Shown one piece after another: positions 10,364 to 18,923 of a stretch of 64,000 nt of DNA. The DNA comes from Prauserella flavalba (GTDB taxonomy: Bacteria; Actinomycetota; Actinomycetes; Mycobacteriales; Pseudonocardiaceae). The translations under genes and the position numbers were made by a program. The DNA lies in NCBI RefSeq assembly GCF_003202235.1, contig NZ_MASU01000005.1:868001-932000 (forward strand), given 5' to 3'. A model generated the notes under the pieces. That model searched no databases, was not told where the DNA came from, and worked only from the letters and a program-made list of their open reading frames with translations. Within the stretch, counting starts at the first letter, position 1; the number at the start of each line of letters is the position of its first letter.

Positions 10364-11164
10364 GTGCCGACGCCACCGCATCCCTATCTCGCCGAGCCGC
10401 TCCCCCGCGCGTTCGCGCACCGGGGCTGGCACCTGGACGAAATGTCCGAAATGGAGAATTCCCTTCCCGCCTTCCGGCGCGCCGTCGCGGAGGGCTTCCG
10501 GTACGTCGAAACCGACGTCCACGCCACCTCGGACGGCGTCGTCGTGGTGCATCACGACGCGCTGCTCGACCGCACCACCGACGGCACGGGACCGATCGCT
10601 CGGCAGACCTGGCGCACCGTCAGCCGGGCGAAAGTCGGGGGCCGCGCACCCATCTCGCGCCTGGAGGACGTTCTTGAAGAACTCCCCGGCGCGTTTTTCA
10701 ACGTGGACGTCAAGGCGGCCGACGCCGTGGAGCCGTTCGTCCGTGTGCTGGAGCGGCTCGACGCCTTCGACCGCGTGGCCGGAGCCTCCTTCTCCGACGC
10801 GCGACTCGCCCGGCTCCGCAAGCTCGCCGGCCCTCGGCTCATCACCTCGCTCGGTCCGCGCTCGGCCGCCATTCTCTGGGCCAACGGGTGGCTGCCGTTC
10901 CTGCGCCTCGGTTTCCTGAGCCGGGGCGCACTGGCGCAGGTGCCGGTACGCCAGGGGCGCATGACCATTGTGGACAAGGCTTTCCTGCGCTCGGCGCGGA
11001 AGGCGGGCGTCGAGGTGCACACGTGGACGATCAACGACAAGGAGCACATGCGCTCGCTGCTGGACCTCGGCGTGGACGGCATCGTCACCGACCGGCCGGA
11101 CCTGTTGCGGGAGCTCCTGATCGAGCGCGGCGCGTGGCCCTCGGTCAACGGCCACAACCCCTAG
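10364..11164 (+). CDS. Glycerophosphodiester phosphodiesterase
   Basis: GDPD-family enzyme of 266 residues hydrolysing glycerophosphodiesters to glycerol-3-phosphate and an alcohol. The TIM-barrel signatures are present: 'FAHRGWH' near 17 with the catalytic HR, 'VETDVHATSDGVVVVHHD' near 46-64 with metal-binding Glu and Asp and second catalytic His, and 'VDGIVTDRPDLL' near the C-terminus. No signal peptide is seen, so it is probably cytoplasmic. It starts at GTG 10364. Its TAG stop shares the tetranucleotide CTAG with the stop of the convergent Rpf-like gene. Confidence 0.9.
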   Translation: MPTPPHPYLAEPLPRAFAHRGWHLDEMSEMENSLPAFRRAVAEGFRYVETDVHATSDGVVVVHHDALLDRTTDGTGPIARQTWRTVSRAKVGGRAPISRLEDVLEELPGAFFNVDVKAADAVEPFVRVLERLDAFDRVAGASFSDARLARLRKLAGPRLITSLGPRSAAILWANGWLPFLRLGFLSRGALAQVPVRQGRMTIVDKAFLRSARKAGVEVHTWTINDKEHMRSLLDLGVDGIVTDRPDLLRELLIERGAWPSVNGHNP

Positions 11165-11829
11165 CGCGGCGCCTTGCCGCTCCAGGCTGCCTTCCAGGTC
11201 TTCGGTCCGAGGCGTCCCGAGTCGTTGATGCCGTTGGCCCGCTGGAGGTCGAGCACCGCCTTGCGGGTCTTCTCGTAGTAGCAGCCGGTGCCCTGGAAGT
11301 CGTAGCCGTAGGTGTTCATCCGCAGCTGGAACGTGCGCAGTTCGGGCGCGCAGTCACCGTAGGCGTAGACAAGGCCCGGCCAGGCCGGCCGCACCGGCTT
11401 CGCGGGTGCGGGCTTGCGGCCGCTGATGTAGGCGGAGTCGGAGTAGCTGGGCTTGACCTTGCTGCGCGCGTCGCGGTCGTTGACGAGGCCCAGCATGCCG
11501 GCGCACTCCCAGGGCTGCCAGCCGCGCATCCGGTACAGGTAGAGCGCGCGGTAGTCCTGTTCGGCCCTGGTCGCCTGGTCGGGCCTGCCCGTGCCGCCGA
11601 CGCTGCGCCAGGTGGGCAGGTCGAACTGGTAGGCGCCGTAGTAGCCGTTGCCGGTGTTGACGGCGTAGCGGTCGGTCGACTCGCACATGCGCAGCTTCGC
11701 CCACGTGTCCGGGGACGGGTCCCCCGCCGCCGGGATGCTCAGCGCCACCGGCAGTCCGAGTGCCACCGCCGCCACGAGCAGGAAGCGCACTACCAGTCGT
11801 TTCGCGGTGCCCGCCCAGTGCTTGTCCAT
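11161..11829 (-). CDS. Secreted Rpf-like transglycosylase with peptidoglycan-binding domain
   Basis: A 222-residue exported protein. An N-terminal signal peptide (about 1-36, ending near 'LSIPAAG') is followed by a resuscitation-promoting-factor/lysozyme-like domain ('TWAKLRMCESTDRYAVNTGN' near 42, 'GYYGAYQFDLPTW' near 63). The C-terminal PF01471-like module spans about 155-215 ('GDCAPELRTFQLRMNTYGYD', 'AVLDLQRANGI'). Rpf enzymes cleave peptidoglycan glycan strands and promote outgrowth. The catalytic Glu is expected in the MCES segment. ATG 11829 begins the basic signal-peptide head. The 176-bp upstream gap is comparatively A+T-rich; I recognise no riboswitch there. Confidence 0.87.
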   Translation of the reverse strand: MDKHWAGTAKRLVVRFLLVAAVALGLPVALSIPAAGDPSPDTWAKLRMCESTDRYAVNTGNGYYGAYQFDLPTWRSVGGTGRPDQATRAEQDYRALYLYRMRGWQPWECAGMLGLVNDRDARSKVKPSYSDSAYISGRKPAPAKPVRPAWPGLVYAYGDCAPELRTFQLRMNTYGYDFQGTGCYYEKTRKAVLDLQRANGINDSGRLGPKTWKAAWSGKAPR

Positions 11830-12005
11830 GACTGCACACTAAGCAAAACGGACAATGGACCACAAGAGTCACACCAAAAACAACAGTCTCTCATACCACA
11901 GAGGGGGGATGCCATGACCGACACGCCGTCGCACCGGCTTCAGCCGTGCTATGGGCACGCAGTAATCTCCGCTCACTCGACGACTCGCAGTGCAGGGAGC
12001 CCCGC

Positions 12006-13430
12006 ATGACCGTGACCCCGCAGGGCCCGGCGCCTGCGGCCGACGCCAGGGAACGCAAGCGGGAACAGCGCGGCTGGTACTTCTACGACTGGGCGAACTC
12101 GACGTTCTACACCTCGGTCATCACGGTCTTCGGCGCGCTGTACATGAGCTCGGTCGCCGCCGACGACGCCAAACAGGACCTGGCGCGCAACGGACCGAAC
12201 CCCTGCGTCGACGCGCAGGGCCAGGAGAACAACCTCCAGAACTGCGACGTCTCCCTGTTCGGCCTCGAGTTCCCGGCCGGCTCCCTGTGGGGCTATCTGC
12301 TCTCGGTGGCCACGATCGTGCAGGTGCTGATCCTGCCGATCACCGGCGCGATCGCCGACCGCAGCCAGTACAAGAAGCGCATCCTCGGCGGGTTCGCCCT
12401 GCTCGGCGCGACGGCCTCGGCGCTGCTGTTCTTCGTCGCGGACGGCCGTTGGCAGCTGGGCGTGGCGCTCTACATCCTGGGCAGCATCGGCTACGGCGCG
12501 TCGATCGTCACCTACTACTCGTTCCTGCCCGACATCGCCACGCCCGACGAGCGGGACGCGGTGTCGGCGCGCGGCTGGGCGTTCGGCTACCTGGGTGGAG
12601 GCGTCGCATTGGCGCTGCAGCTGGCGTTCTACCTGAGCCACGAGTCGTTCGGCATCTCGCAGTCCACCGCGGTGCGGATCTGTTTCCTCAGCTCCGGCGT
12701 GTGGTGGGCGGCGTTCACGATCATCCCCCTGCGCAGGCTCAGGGAGCGGCAGGCGCCGCACGGGAGCGAGCGCGGCCTCGGCGTCGTGCGGGCCGGCTTC
12801 AGCGAGCTGCGCGACACGATCAGGGCGGCGCGGGCGTTCCCGCTCACGCTGGCCTTCCTGGGCGCGTACCTGATCTACACCGACGGCATCTCGACGGTGG
12901 TGACGGTGTCCGCCCAGTACGGGACGGAGGAGCTGCGGTTCAGCGACGAGGTGCTCATCGCGACGATCCTGGTGATTCAGTTCGTCGCCTACTTCGGCGG
13001 TATGGCCCACGGGCTCGCCGCGCGCCGGTTCGGCGCGAAGAAGACCATCCTCGGCAGTCTGGTCGTGTGGATCGTCGTGATCGCGGCGGCGTACTTCGTG
13101 CAGGAGGGCCAGGCGCTGCAGTTCTACGCCGTCGCGGTGGGCATCGGGCTCGTGCTCGGCGGCACCAACGCGCTGTCGCGCTCGCTGTACAGCCAGATGA
13201 TCCCGGCGGGCAAGGAGGCCCAGTACTACTCGCTCTACGAGATCGGCGAGCGCGGGACGTCGTGGCTGGGTCCGCTGCTGTTCGCCGGTGTCGGGCACGC
13301 CACGGGCTCGTTCCGGTACGCCATCATCGCGCTGGTGATCTTCTTCGTGATCGGGTTCGTGCTCGTGGCGCTGGTCCCTGTGAGAAGGGCCATCGCGGCG
13401 GCGGGTAACCGGGAGCCTGCCGTCCTGTAG
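12006..13430 (+). CDS. MFS transporter of the Atg22/UMF1 type
   Basis: Integral membrane transporter of 474 residues with about 11-12 helices. The hallmark 'RGWYFYDWANSTFYTSVITV' after a short cytoplasmic head and 'YGASIVTYYSFLPDIATPDE' place it in the Atg22-like MFS family, whose vacuolar member exports amino acids. The bacterial substrate is unknown. A loop with two cysteines ('NPCVDAQGQENNLQNCDV') lies between the first two helices. ATG 12006 follows GGGAG. The next gene (tdk) starts 27 bp after its stop and could be co-transcribed. Confidence 0.87.
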   Translation: MTVTPQGPAPAADARERKREQRGWYFYDWANSTFYTSVITVFGALYMSSVAADDAKQDLARNGPNPCVDAQGQENNLQNCDVSLFGLEFPAGSLWGYLLSVATIVQVLILPITGAIADRSQYKKRILGGFALLGATASALLFFVADGRWQLGVALYILGSIGYGASIVTYYSFLPDIATPDERDAVSARGWAFGYLGGGVALALQLAFYLSHESFGISQSTAVRICFLSSGVWWAAFTIIPLRRLRERQAPHGSERGLGVVRAGFSELRDTIRAARAFPLTLAFLGAYLIYTDGISTVVTVSAQYGTEELRFSDEVLIATILVIQFVAYFGGMAHGLAARRFGAKKTILGSLVVWIVVIAAAYFVQEGQALQFYAVAVGIGLVLGGTNALSRSLYSQMIPAGKEAQYYSLYEIGERGTSWLGPLLFAGVGHATGSFRYAIIALVIFFVIGFVLVALVPVRRAIAAAGNREPAVL

Positions 13431-13457
13431 CCCGCCAGGCGGATAGGGTCGCTCGAC

Positions 13458-14228
13458 GTGACCGCCGTGGAGAACGAGCATTCCGACCCGACCGACGCGC
13501 TCTCGTCCGCCCCGGCGTGGGGTGCCCGCAGAGAGCTGCCGATCGCGGGCAAGGTGAAGTTCTGCTACGGCCCGATGGACTGCGGGAAGTCGACGCTCGC
13601 CCTGCAGATCGACCACAACCTCGCCCGGCAGGGGCGGCAGGGGCTGTTGCTCGTGCGGCACGACCGCTCCGGCGCGCCGCAGATCACCAGCCGGATCGGG
13701 ATCACGCGCACGGCGGTGGAGGTCGAGTCGGACACCGATCTGTGCGCCCTGGTGCGGCGCGCATGGGCGAGCGGGCGGCACGTGGACTACCTCATCGTCG
13801 ACGAGGCCCAGTTCCTCTCCCCCGCGCAGGTCGAGCAGCTCGGTGAGCTCGCCGACGACGCGCACGTGGACGTCTACTGCTTCGGCATCGCGACGGATTT
13901 CCGCAGCGAGCTGTTCCCCGGCGCGCGGCGGCTGTTCGAGCTGGCCGACGAGTTGCAGCCCGTGCAGGTGGAGGTGCTGTGCTGGTGCGGGCTGCCCGGC
14001 CGGTTCAACGCGCGCGTGCGGGACGGCCGGGTGGTGCGGGAGGGCGACACGGTGTTCGTGGCCGACACCGAGGGGCCGGCGAGGTCCACCGCTGAGGTGA
14101 ATTCGGTACCGACACGCGCGCAGTCCGAAACCGCTACGGTCCGTTACCAGGTACTTTGTCGTCGCCACTTTCGCCGAGGCGACCTGGGGCCAACGGTGTC
14201 CCACCAGGGACAGCTCCGGTTGACCTGA
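13458..14228 (+). CDS. tdk: Thymidine kinase
   Basis: Type II thymidine kinase of 256 residues, phosphorylating thymidine in the salvage pathway. Walker A GPMDCGKST is at 38-46. 'VDYLIVDEAQFLSPAQVEQL' carries the Walker B/catalytic segment and 'CFGIATDFRSELFPGARRLF' the lasso-adjacent region. Zinc-binding cysteines occur in 'LCWCGLPGRFNARV' and 'VLCRRHFRRGD'. A 25-residue N-terminal extension precedes the kinase core, longer than in E. coli. The start is GTG 13458. Confidence 0.9.
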   Translation: MTAVENEHSDPTDALSSAPAWGARRELPIAGKVKFCYGPMDCGKSTLALQIDHNLARQGRQGLLLVRHDRSGAPQITSRIGITRTAVEVESDTDLCALVRRAWASGRHVDYLIVDEAQFLSPAQVEQLGELADDAHVDVYCFGIATDFRSELFPGARRLFELADELQPVQVEVLCWCGLPGRFNARVRDGRVVREGDTVFVADTEGPARSTAEVNSVPTRAQSETATVRYQVLCRRHFRRGDLGPTVSHQGQLRLT

Positions 14229-14290
14229 GTGGCCACTACCTAGCCCAAGTGGGGGATATCCCCAAGAAGAGAGGCATTTGCGCGTCACGC

Positions 14291-14309
14291 GGAGACGGTG
14301 AACGTCTCC
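14291..14309. terminator. Short hairpin downstream of tdk
   Basis: Inverted repeat GGAGACG-GTGAA-CGTCTCC lies 63 bp after the tdk stop and upstream of the rbpA promoter. A 12-bp palindrome GGGGATATCCCC at 14252-14263 precedes it. Together they may end tdk transcription before rbpA. No poly-U tract is present. Confidence 0.4.
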
Positions 14310-14370
14310 CACTAGAGAAAGCTGTTCCCGAGGGTGATGCAGCTCATCGTGAGTAACGGCATGGTCGGTT

Positions 14371-14397
14371 GGGAATTCAACGACCCGTAGCCTCGTT
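14371..14397 (+). promoter_or_regulatory. Sigma-R/SigH-type promoter of rbpA
   Basis: GGGAAT at 14371-14376 is followed by exactly 18 bases and then GTT at 14395-14397. This matches the GGAAT-N18-GTT consensus of the thiol-oxidative-stress sigma factor SigR (Streptomyces) / SigH (mycobacteria). Start of transcription about 7-10 bases later would leave a leader of roughly 50 nt before rbpA. rbpA is a known SigR target in Streptomyces. Confidence 0.8.
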
Positions 14398-14455
14398 GCA
14401 CAGGGTGAGCACCGCCCTGGCTCCCTGGCTGGGAGCCGACTGAAAGGACCCACTC

Positions 14456-14800
14456 ATGGCCGACCGTGTTCTCCGTGGAAGCCGGTTGGGAGCGGTCAGT
14501 TACGAAACCGACCGCAATCACGACCTCGCCCCCCGGCGCACCGTGCGTTACTCGTGCCCGAAGAACCACGAGTTCGAAGTGCCGTTCTCGGACGACGCCG
14601 AGATCCCTTCCGTGTGGGAGTGCCGCCTGCACGGCACCGAGTCGGAGATCGTGGACGGCGGGCAGCCCGAGCCCAAGGAGACCAAGCCTCCGCGCACCCA
14701 CTGGGACATGCTGCTCGAACGACGCTCCATCCCCGAGCTCGAGGAACTGCTCAACGAGCGGCTCGCCGAGCTGAAGGGTCGAAGGGGCACCCGCGCCTGA
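14456..14800 (+). CDS. rbpA: RNA polymerase-binding protein RbpA
   Basis: RbpA, 114 residues, an actinobacteria-specific general transcription activator that binds principal sigma factor and stabilises the open promoter complex. The RbpA core with its paired cysteines ('VRYSCPKNHEFEVPF', 'SVWECRLHG') and the basic linker plus sigma-interaction C-terminus ('RTHWDMLLERRSIPELEELL') are intact. ATG 14456 follows a GGA-containing site. The upstream SigR-type promoter suggests induction by disulfide stress and possibly rifampicin, as in relatives. It is monocistronic, with a strong terminator directly downstream. Confidence 0.95.
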   Translation: MADRVLRGSRLGAVSYETDRNHDLAPRRTVRYSCPKNHEFEVPFSDDAEIPSVWECRLHGTESEIVDGGQPEPKETKPPRTHWDMLLERRSIPELEELLNERLAELKGRRGTRA

Positions 14801-14831
14801 CGGCCACCGGCCACGCACCGCTCCCACCAAC

Positions 14832-14870
14832 AGCAGAGCCCCCGCGACCTCCCGCCGCGGGGGCTCTGCT
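14832..14870. terminator. Bidirectional hairpin terminator between rbpA and ppm
   Basis: Perfect 15-bp GC-rich arms (AGCAGAGCCCCCGCG and complement) with a 9-nt loop lie in the 84-bp gap between convergent rbpA and the mannosyltransferase gene. It is well placed to terminate both. Confidence 0.85.
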
Positions 14871-14884
14871 CTGTCCTGGACCGG

Positions 14885-15649
14885 TCAGCGGCCGAGAAGC
14901 CTGCGCAGCTGGCCCAGCCGACGCTGGAGGCCCCACTGGGCGACCTTGAGCGCGGCCTCCCCCATGATCGCGCCGCTCATCTTCGACTCGCCCACCTCGC
15001 GGTCGGTGAAGGTGATGGGCACCTCCACCACCTCGAAGCCCTGCTGCACCGTGCGCCACGTGAGGTCGATCTGGAAGCAGTAGCCGGTGGAGGCGACCTC
15101 GTCGAGCGCGAGCTTCTCGAGCACCTCGCGCCGGTAGGCGCGGAAACCGGCCGTGTTGTCGTTGACGCCCATGCCGAGCGCGAGCCGGGAGTAGAGGTTG
15201 GCGCCGCGGGAGATGAACTGCCGGGACAGCGGCCAGTTGACCACCGCGCCGCCCGGCACGTACCGGGACCCGATCACGAGGTCTGCACCCTCGAGCGCGT
15301 CGAGGATGCGGGGCAGGTCCTCCGGCGCGTGCGAGCCGTCGGCGTCCATCTCCACGAGCGTGCGGTAGTCGCGGGCCAGCCCCCAGCGGAACCCGGCGAT
15401 GTAGGCGGCGCCGAGGCCGGCCTTCTCGGTGCGGTGCAGGACGTGCACGCGGTCGTCGGCGGCGGCGAGCTTGTCGGCGAGCTCTCCGGTGCCGTCGGGG
15501 CTGCCGTCGTCGACCACGAGCACGTGTACCTGCGGCAGCGTCGCGTGCAGTCGCTGCAGGAGTGGCGTGAGGTTCTCCCGCTCGTTGTAGGTCGGGATGA
15601 TCACCAGCACGGGGTCGACCTGCTCCCTGTGCTGCGTGCCCTCCGCCAT
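14885..15649 (-). CDS. Polyprenol monophosphomannose synthase (Ppm-type)
   Basis: Family 2 glycosyltransferase of 254 residues making polyprenyl-phosphomannose from GDP-mannose, the donor for lipoglycans and protein O-mannosylation. '[20 protein letters not shown]' opens the fold, '[12 protein letters not shown]' and '[16 protein letters not shown]' supply the Asp pairs and DxD site, and '[20 protein letters not shown]' near the end is typical of DPM synthases. There are no membrane segments. In M. tuberculosis this domain is fused to Lnt in Ppm1; here it is a separate gene directly after lnt (12-bp gap), preserving the association. Confidence 0.9.
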   Translation of the reverse strand: MAEGTQHREQVDPVLVIIPTYNERENLTPLLQRLHATLPQVHVLVVDDGSPDGTGELADKLAAADDRVHVLHRTEKAGLGAAYIAGFRWGLARDYRTLVEMDADGSHAPEDLPRILDALEGADLVIGSRYVPGGAVVNWPLSRQFISRGANLYSRLALGMGVNDNTAGFRAYRREVLEKLALDEVASTGYCFQIDLTWRTVQQGFEVVEVPITFTDREVGESKMSGAIMGEAALKVAQWGLQRRLGQLRRLLGR

Positions 15650-15661
15650 GCTTCTCCCCTT

Positions 15662-17257
15662 CTATCGCGTGTGGTCCGCGTTGGCGCGGCGCGTGCGCGA
15701 CCGGAGCACGAACCCGGCGACCACCGCGAGGAGTGCGGCCCCGACCAGCACGTACTCGGTCGACGCACCGAGTCGATCCGACAGCGTAGTCTGCTGCCGC
15801 AACGGCACGTCGGCCACCAGTGACGCCGCGGTGAACAGACCGGTCTGCTGCGTCACGCTACCGTCAGGCTGGACGATGGCGCTGACCCCACTGGTCGCCG
15901 CCACCACCACCGCACGGCCGTGTTCGACGGCGCGCACACGCGACATCGCCAGCTGCTGGTAGCTCATCTCCCCCGGCCCGTACCAGGCGTTGTTGGTGGG
16001 CACGACGAGCAACTGCGCCCCCGCTGTCGTGGCCTCCCGGGAAACGTAGTCATAGGCCACCTCGTAGCAGATGACGGGTCCGATTCGGGTGCCGGCGACG
16101 TCGAGCTTCCCCGGCTCGGTGCCCCAGCGCATGTCGACCGTGTCGTCGAGGAACGGGGTGAACCAGCCCGCAATGGTGCGCAGGGGGATGTACTCGGCGA
16201 AGGGCACGAGTTCCTGTTTGACGTAGCGCTCCCCCTCCCCTTCACCGGGCCGCCAGGCGGCGACGGCGTTCTCGGTCATGCCGTCGGGTGCGCGGTACGC
16301 GGCGCCGATGAGCGTGGGCACGCCGAACTCGTCGACCATCGCGTCGAGTACGGGATCGGGGCCGTCGACCTCGGTGGCGGTCTCGGGCCACACGACGAGG
16401 TCGGGGCGCGGCACGTCGCCCGTCCTGATGCGCTCGGCGAGCCGCTCGCTCTCGGCGAGGTGGTTGGCGCGGATGAGGTCGCGGCGGCCGAGCAGGTCGA
16501 GTCCGATGTCGGGGGCGTTGCCCTGCACCACGGCGACGGTGCGGGTGCCGGCCTCGGCGGCCGTGCCGACGGTCGGCCACACCGCCAGGCCGACGGTCAC
16601 GGGCAGGATCGCGGCGACGGCGGGGCCGAGCCAGGATCGGCCGGGACGAAGGCCGTGCTCGCGGATCCGCATGACGAGCCACGCGAGCCCGAACCCGGTG
16701 ACCACGACGGCGAAGCCGACGAGCGGCACCCCGCCGATCGAGGCCAGGGAAAGGTAGGCGCCCTCGGGCTGGCTGAAGCCGACGCGGCCCCAGGGGAAGC
16801 CGTTGGTGGGCCAGCGAGAGCGCGCGAACTCCTGGAGCAGGAACACCATCGCCAGCCACACCGGCGCGCCGGGCAGTCGCGCGGCGAACGGCATGAGCGC
16901 GCACGCGAGGCCGAGGTAGCCGGCCAGCACGGCGGACAGGCCGAGCCAGGGCGCGGAGCCGAAGTCGTCGCCGAGGAAGTCCTGGATCCACAGCAGGTGT
17001 GGCAGGAAGAACGCGAACCCGAACACGGTGCCGTAGCCCGCACTGCCCCACGACCGCCTGCCGTAGAGCACGAGCCCGAGGCCCGCGAAGGCGAACGGCG
17101 CCAGCCACCACAGCGGGCGCGGCGCGAAGCTGGCGAACAGCACCAGTCCGGAAGCGACGGTCAGCGCGAGCCGGGCGAGCACGGGCACGAGGCGGCGGCC
17201 CTTGGGGACTGGCTCGTGACGCTCGGTGGAGAGGGGCGCTTCGGCCGCGGCGGTCAC
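15662..17257 (-). CDS. lnt: Apolipoprotein N-acyltransferase
   Basis: Membrane enzyme of 531 residues that transfers a third acyl chain to lipoproteins. About seven hydrophobic segments in the first 220 residues are followed by a nitrilase-like extracytoplasmic domain. The Glu-Lys-Cys catalytic triad is visible in 'DLVVWPETATEVDGPD', 'YVKQELVPFAEY' and 'IGPVICYEVAYDYVS'. A final helix lies near 'YVLVGAALLAVVAGFVL'. It is encoded just upstream of ppm on the same strand; the products are fused in some mycobacteria, where Lnt also supports Ppm activity. Confidence 0.92.
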   Translation of the reverse strand: MTAAAEAPLSTERHEPVPKGRRLVPVLARLALTVASGLVLFASFAPRPLWWLAPFAFAGLGLVLYGRRSWGSAGYGTVFGFAFFLPHLLWIQDFLGDDFGSAPWLGLSAVLAGYLGLACALMPFAARLPGAPVWLAMVFLLQEFARSRWPTNGFPWGRVGFSQPEGAYLSLASIGGVPLVGFAVVVTGFGLAWLVMRIREHGLRPGRSWLGPAVAAILPVTVGLAVWPTVGTAAEAGTRTVAVVQGNAPDIGLDLLGRRDLIRANHLAESERLAERIRTGDVPRPDLVVWPETATEVDGPDPVLDAMVDEFGVPTLIGAAYRAPDGMTENAVAAWRPGEGEGERYVKQELVPFAEYIPLRTIAGWFTPFLDDTVDMRWGTEPGKLDVAGTRIGPVICYEVAYDYVSREATTAGAQLLVVPTNNAWYGPGEMSYQQLAMSRVRAVEHGRAVVVAATSGVSAIVQPDGSVTQQTGLFTAASLVADVPLRQQTTLSDRLGASTEYVLVGAALLAVVAGFVLRSRTRRANADHTR

Positions 17258-17287
17258 CTCGACAGCGTAACGCGCGGGCAGATCACG

Positions 17288-18115
17288 TCACTGTGAGTGG
17301 GTGAAACGTTCGAGGCCGGTGACCCGGAGGAGTTCGAGGGCCGACGCCGTGCGGGTGCCGGGCGCGGCGGAGTAGACGAGCACGAACTGGTCGTCCTCCG
17401 GGACCGCGAGGATGTCGCAGTCGAGGGTGAGTGTGCCGAGCTCGTGGTGCTGGACGGTCACGCTGCCGGAGCGCAGTCGCCCGGAGCGGGCGGCCCGCCA
17501 GAGCCGGTCGAACGCGGGGCTGCCGGTGCGCAGCTCGGTGACGAGGCGGGCGAGGTCGGGGTCGCCCGGGTACCGGGCGTGTGCGGTGCGCAGGCAGCCG
17601 ACGCAGTCGGCGGCCGACTCGGCGTCCGGGTTCGGGGTGGGACCGAGGAAGCGCTGCCAGATGAGGTTGCGCCGGGTGGGCGGCCATTCGGAGAGGTCCC
17701 CGAGCAGGGCGGCGGCGAGCGGGTTCCAGGCGAGCACGTCGGACTTGGCCGACAGCACGAGTGCGGGCAGGTCCGCCATCCGGTCCAGCAGCCGCAGCAC
17801 GCTCGGTCGGACGAGCATCGGCACGCGGCCGTCGTGGGGCGGAGGGGCGCCGGCGAGCCGGAACAGGGTGTCGCGGTCGTCGTCGGACAGCCGCAGTGCC
17901 CTCGCGAGCGCGGTGAGCACCTGGACCGAGGGTTTGGGGCCCCTGCCCTGTTCGAGCCGGGTCACGTAGTCGACGCCGAGACCCGCGAGCTGGGCGACCT
18001 CCTCGCGGCGAAGCCCTGGCACCTGCCTGCGTGCGCCTGTGGGCAGGCCGACGTCGGCGGGGGTGACCCTGGCCCGCGCGGTCCGCAGCACGGCGGCCAG
18101 TTCGGCTCTGTCCAC
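17288..18115 (-). CDS. XRE-type regulator with MmyB-like ligand-binding domain
   Basis: Transcription regulator of 275 residues. The N-terminal helix-turn-helix ('VPGLRREEVAQLAGLGVDYV', near 32-55) is followed by 'RLEQGRGPKPSVQVLTALAR' and a C-terminal MmyB-type PAS-like domain ('LPALVLSAKSDVLAWNPLAA', 'GTLTLDCDILAVPEDDQFVL'). MmyB-like proteins are thought to bind fatty-acid-type ligands and often regulate an adjacent divergent oxidoreductase. Here the SDR gene at 18216 is divergent, 100 bp away, and is the likely target. The start is GTG 18115. Confidence 0.87.
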   Translation of the reverse strand: MDRAELAAVLRTARARVTPADVGLPTGARRQVPGLRREEVAQLAGLGVDYVTRLEQGRGPKPSVQVLTALARALRLSDDDRDTLFRLAGAPPPHDGRVPMLVRPSVLRLLDRMADLPALVLSAKSDVLAWNPLAAALLGDLSEWPPTRRNLIWQRFLGPTPNPDAESAADCVGCLRTAHARYPGDPDLARLVTELRTGSPAFDRLWRAARSGRLRSGSVTVQHHELGTLTLDCDILAVPEDDQFVLVYSAAPGTRTASALELLRVTGLERFTHSQ

Positions 18116-18215
18116 GACCCCATCATGCCGGGCCGCACGGGGTTCGGGGTGGTACTGGCAGGCCCATGCCGGGGTGGTCCTGGTGCGGGGCGGCGAGCTC
18201 GGCGACGCTCGGGGC

Positions 18216-18923
18216 ATGACCACGACGGCGCTGGTGACCGGCGCGAACAAGGGGCTTGGCCGGGAGACCGTGCGACGGCTCGCCGCGCGCGGCTGGGAGG
18301 TGTTCCTCGCGGCCAGGGACGAGGAGCGCGGTCGTACGGCGGTGGCGGAGCTGGCGGGGTCCGGGCTCGCGGTGCGGTTCGTCGCGCTGGACGTGACCTC
18401 CGACGAGTCCGTGGCCTCTGCCGCGTCGCAGGTGAAGGCCGCCGTGGGACGGCTCGACGTGCTGGTGAACAACGCGGGCGTTGGCGGAGAGGACGGCCCG
18501 CCCGCCGAGGCGCGGGTGGCGGGGTTGCGGGAGCTGTTCGAGGTGAACGTGTTCGGCCCGATCCGGGTCACCAACGCGTTCCTCCCGCTGCTGCGCGAGG
18601 CCGCGAGTCCCAGGATCGTGATGGTCTCCAGCGGGATGGGCTCGTTCGCCGTGGCTCGCGACCCTCGCTGGTTCGACCTGGTGCCGCCGGGTCTCGGCTA
18701 CCCGGCGTCGAAGGCGGCACTGAACATGATCACCGTCCAGTACGGTCGCGCCCTGGACGGCATCCGGATCAACGCGGTGGACCCCGGCTTCACCGCGACC
18801 GACCTCAACGACCACCGCGGCTACCAGACCCTGGCCGAGGGCACGGACGCGATCATCAGGCTCGCCGGCGCGGACGGTCCGACCGGCGGATTCTTCGACA
18901 GAAAGGGGCCCGTTCCGTGGTAA
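18216..18923 (+). CDS. SDR-family oxidoreductase
   Basis: Classical short-chain dehydrogenase of 235 residues. The cofactor motif TGANKGLG is at about 8-15, '[12 protein letters not shown]' near 80, a serine in 'IVMVSSGMGS' near 135, and YPASK as the catalytic Tyr-x3-Lys near 164. 'VDPGFTATDLNDH' follows. The basic residue in 'AARDEERG' suggests NADP(H). Its substrate is unknown, though carbonyl-reductase-like proteins with NKGLG motifs are common next to MmyB regulators. The stop overlaps the start of the following hypothetical gene. Confidence 0.88.
   Translation: MTTTALVTGANKGLGRETVRRLAARGWEVFLAARDEERGRTAVAELAGSGLAVRFVALDVTSDESVASAASQVKAAVGRLDVLVNNAGVGGEDGPPAEARVAGLRELFEVNVFGPIRVTNAFLPLLREAASPRIVMVSSGMGSFAVARDPRWFDLVPPGLGYPASKAALNMITVQYGRALDGIRINAVDPGFTATDLNDHRGYQTLAEGTDAIIRLAGADGPTGGFFDRKGPVPW

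Noticed and set aside
11830-12005. Possible c-di-AMP (ydaO-type) riboswitch before the Rpf-like gene
   Set aside because: Such leaders occur before rpf genes in other actinobacteria, but the 176-bp gap shows none of the conserved elements I can recognise.
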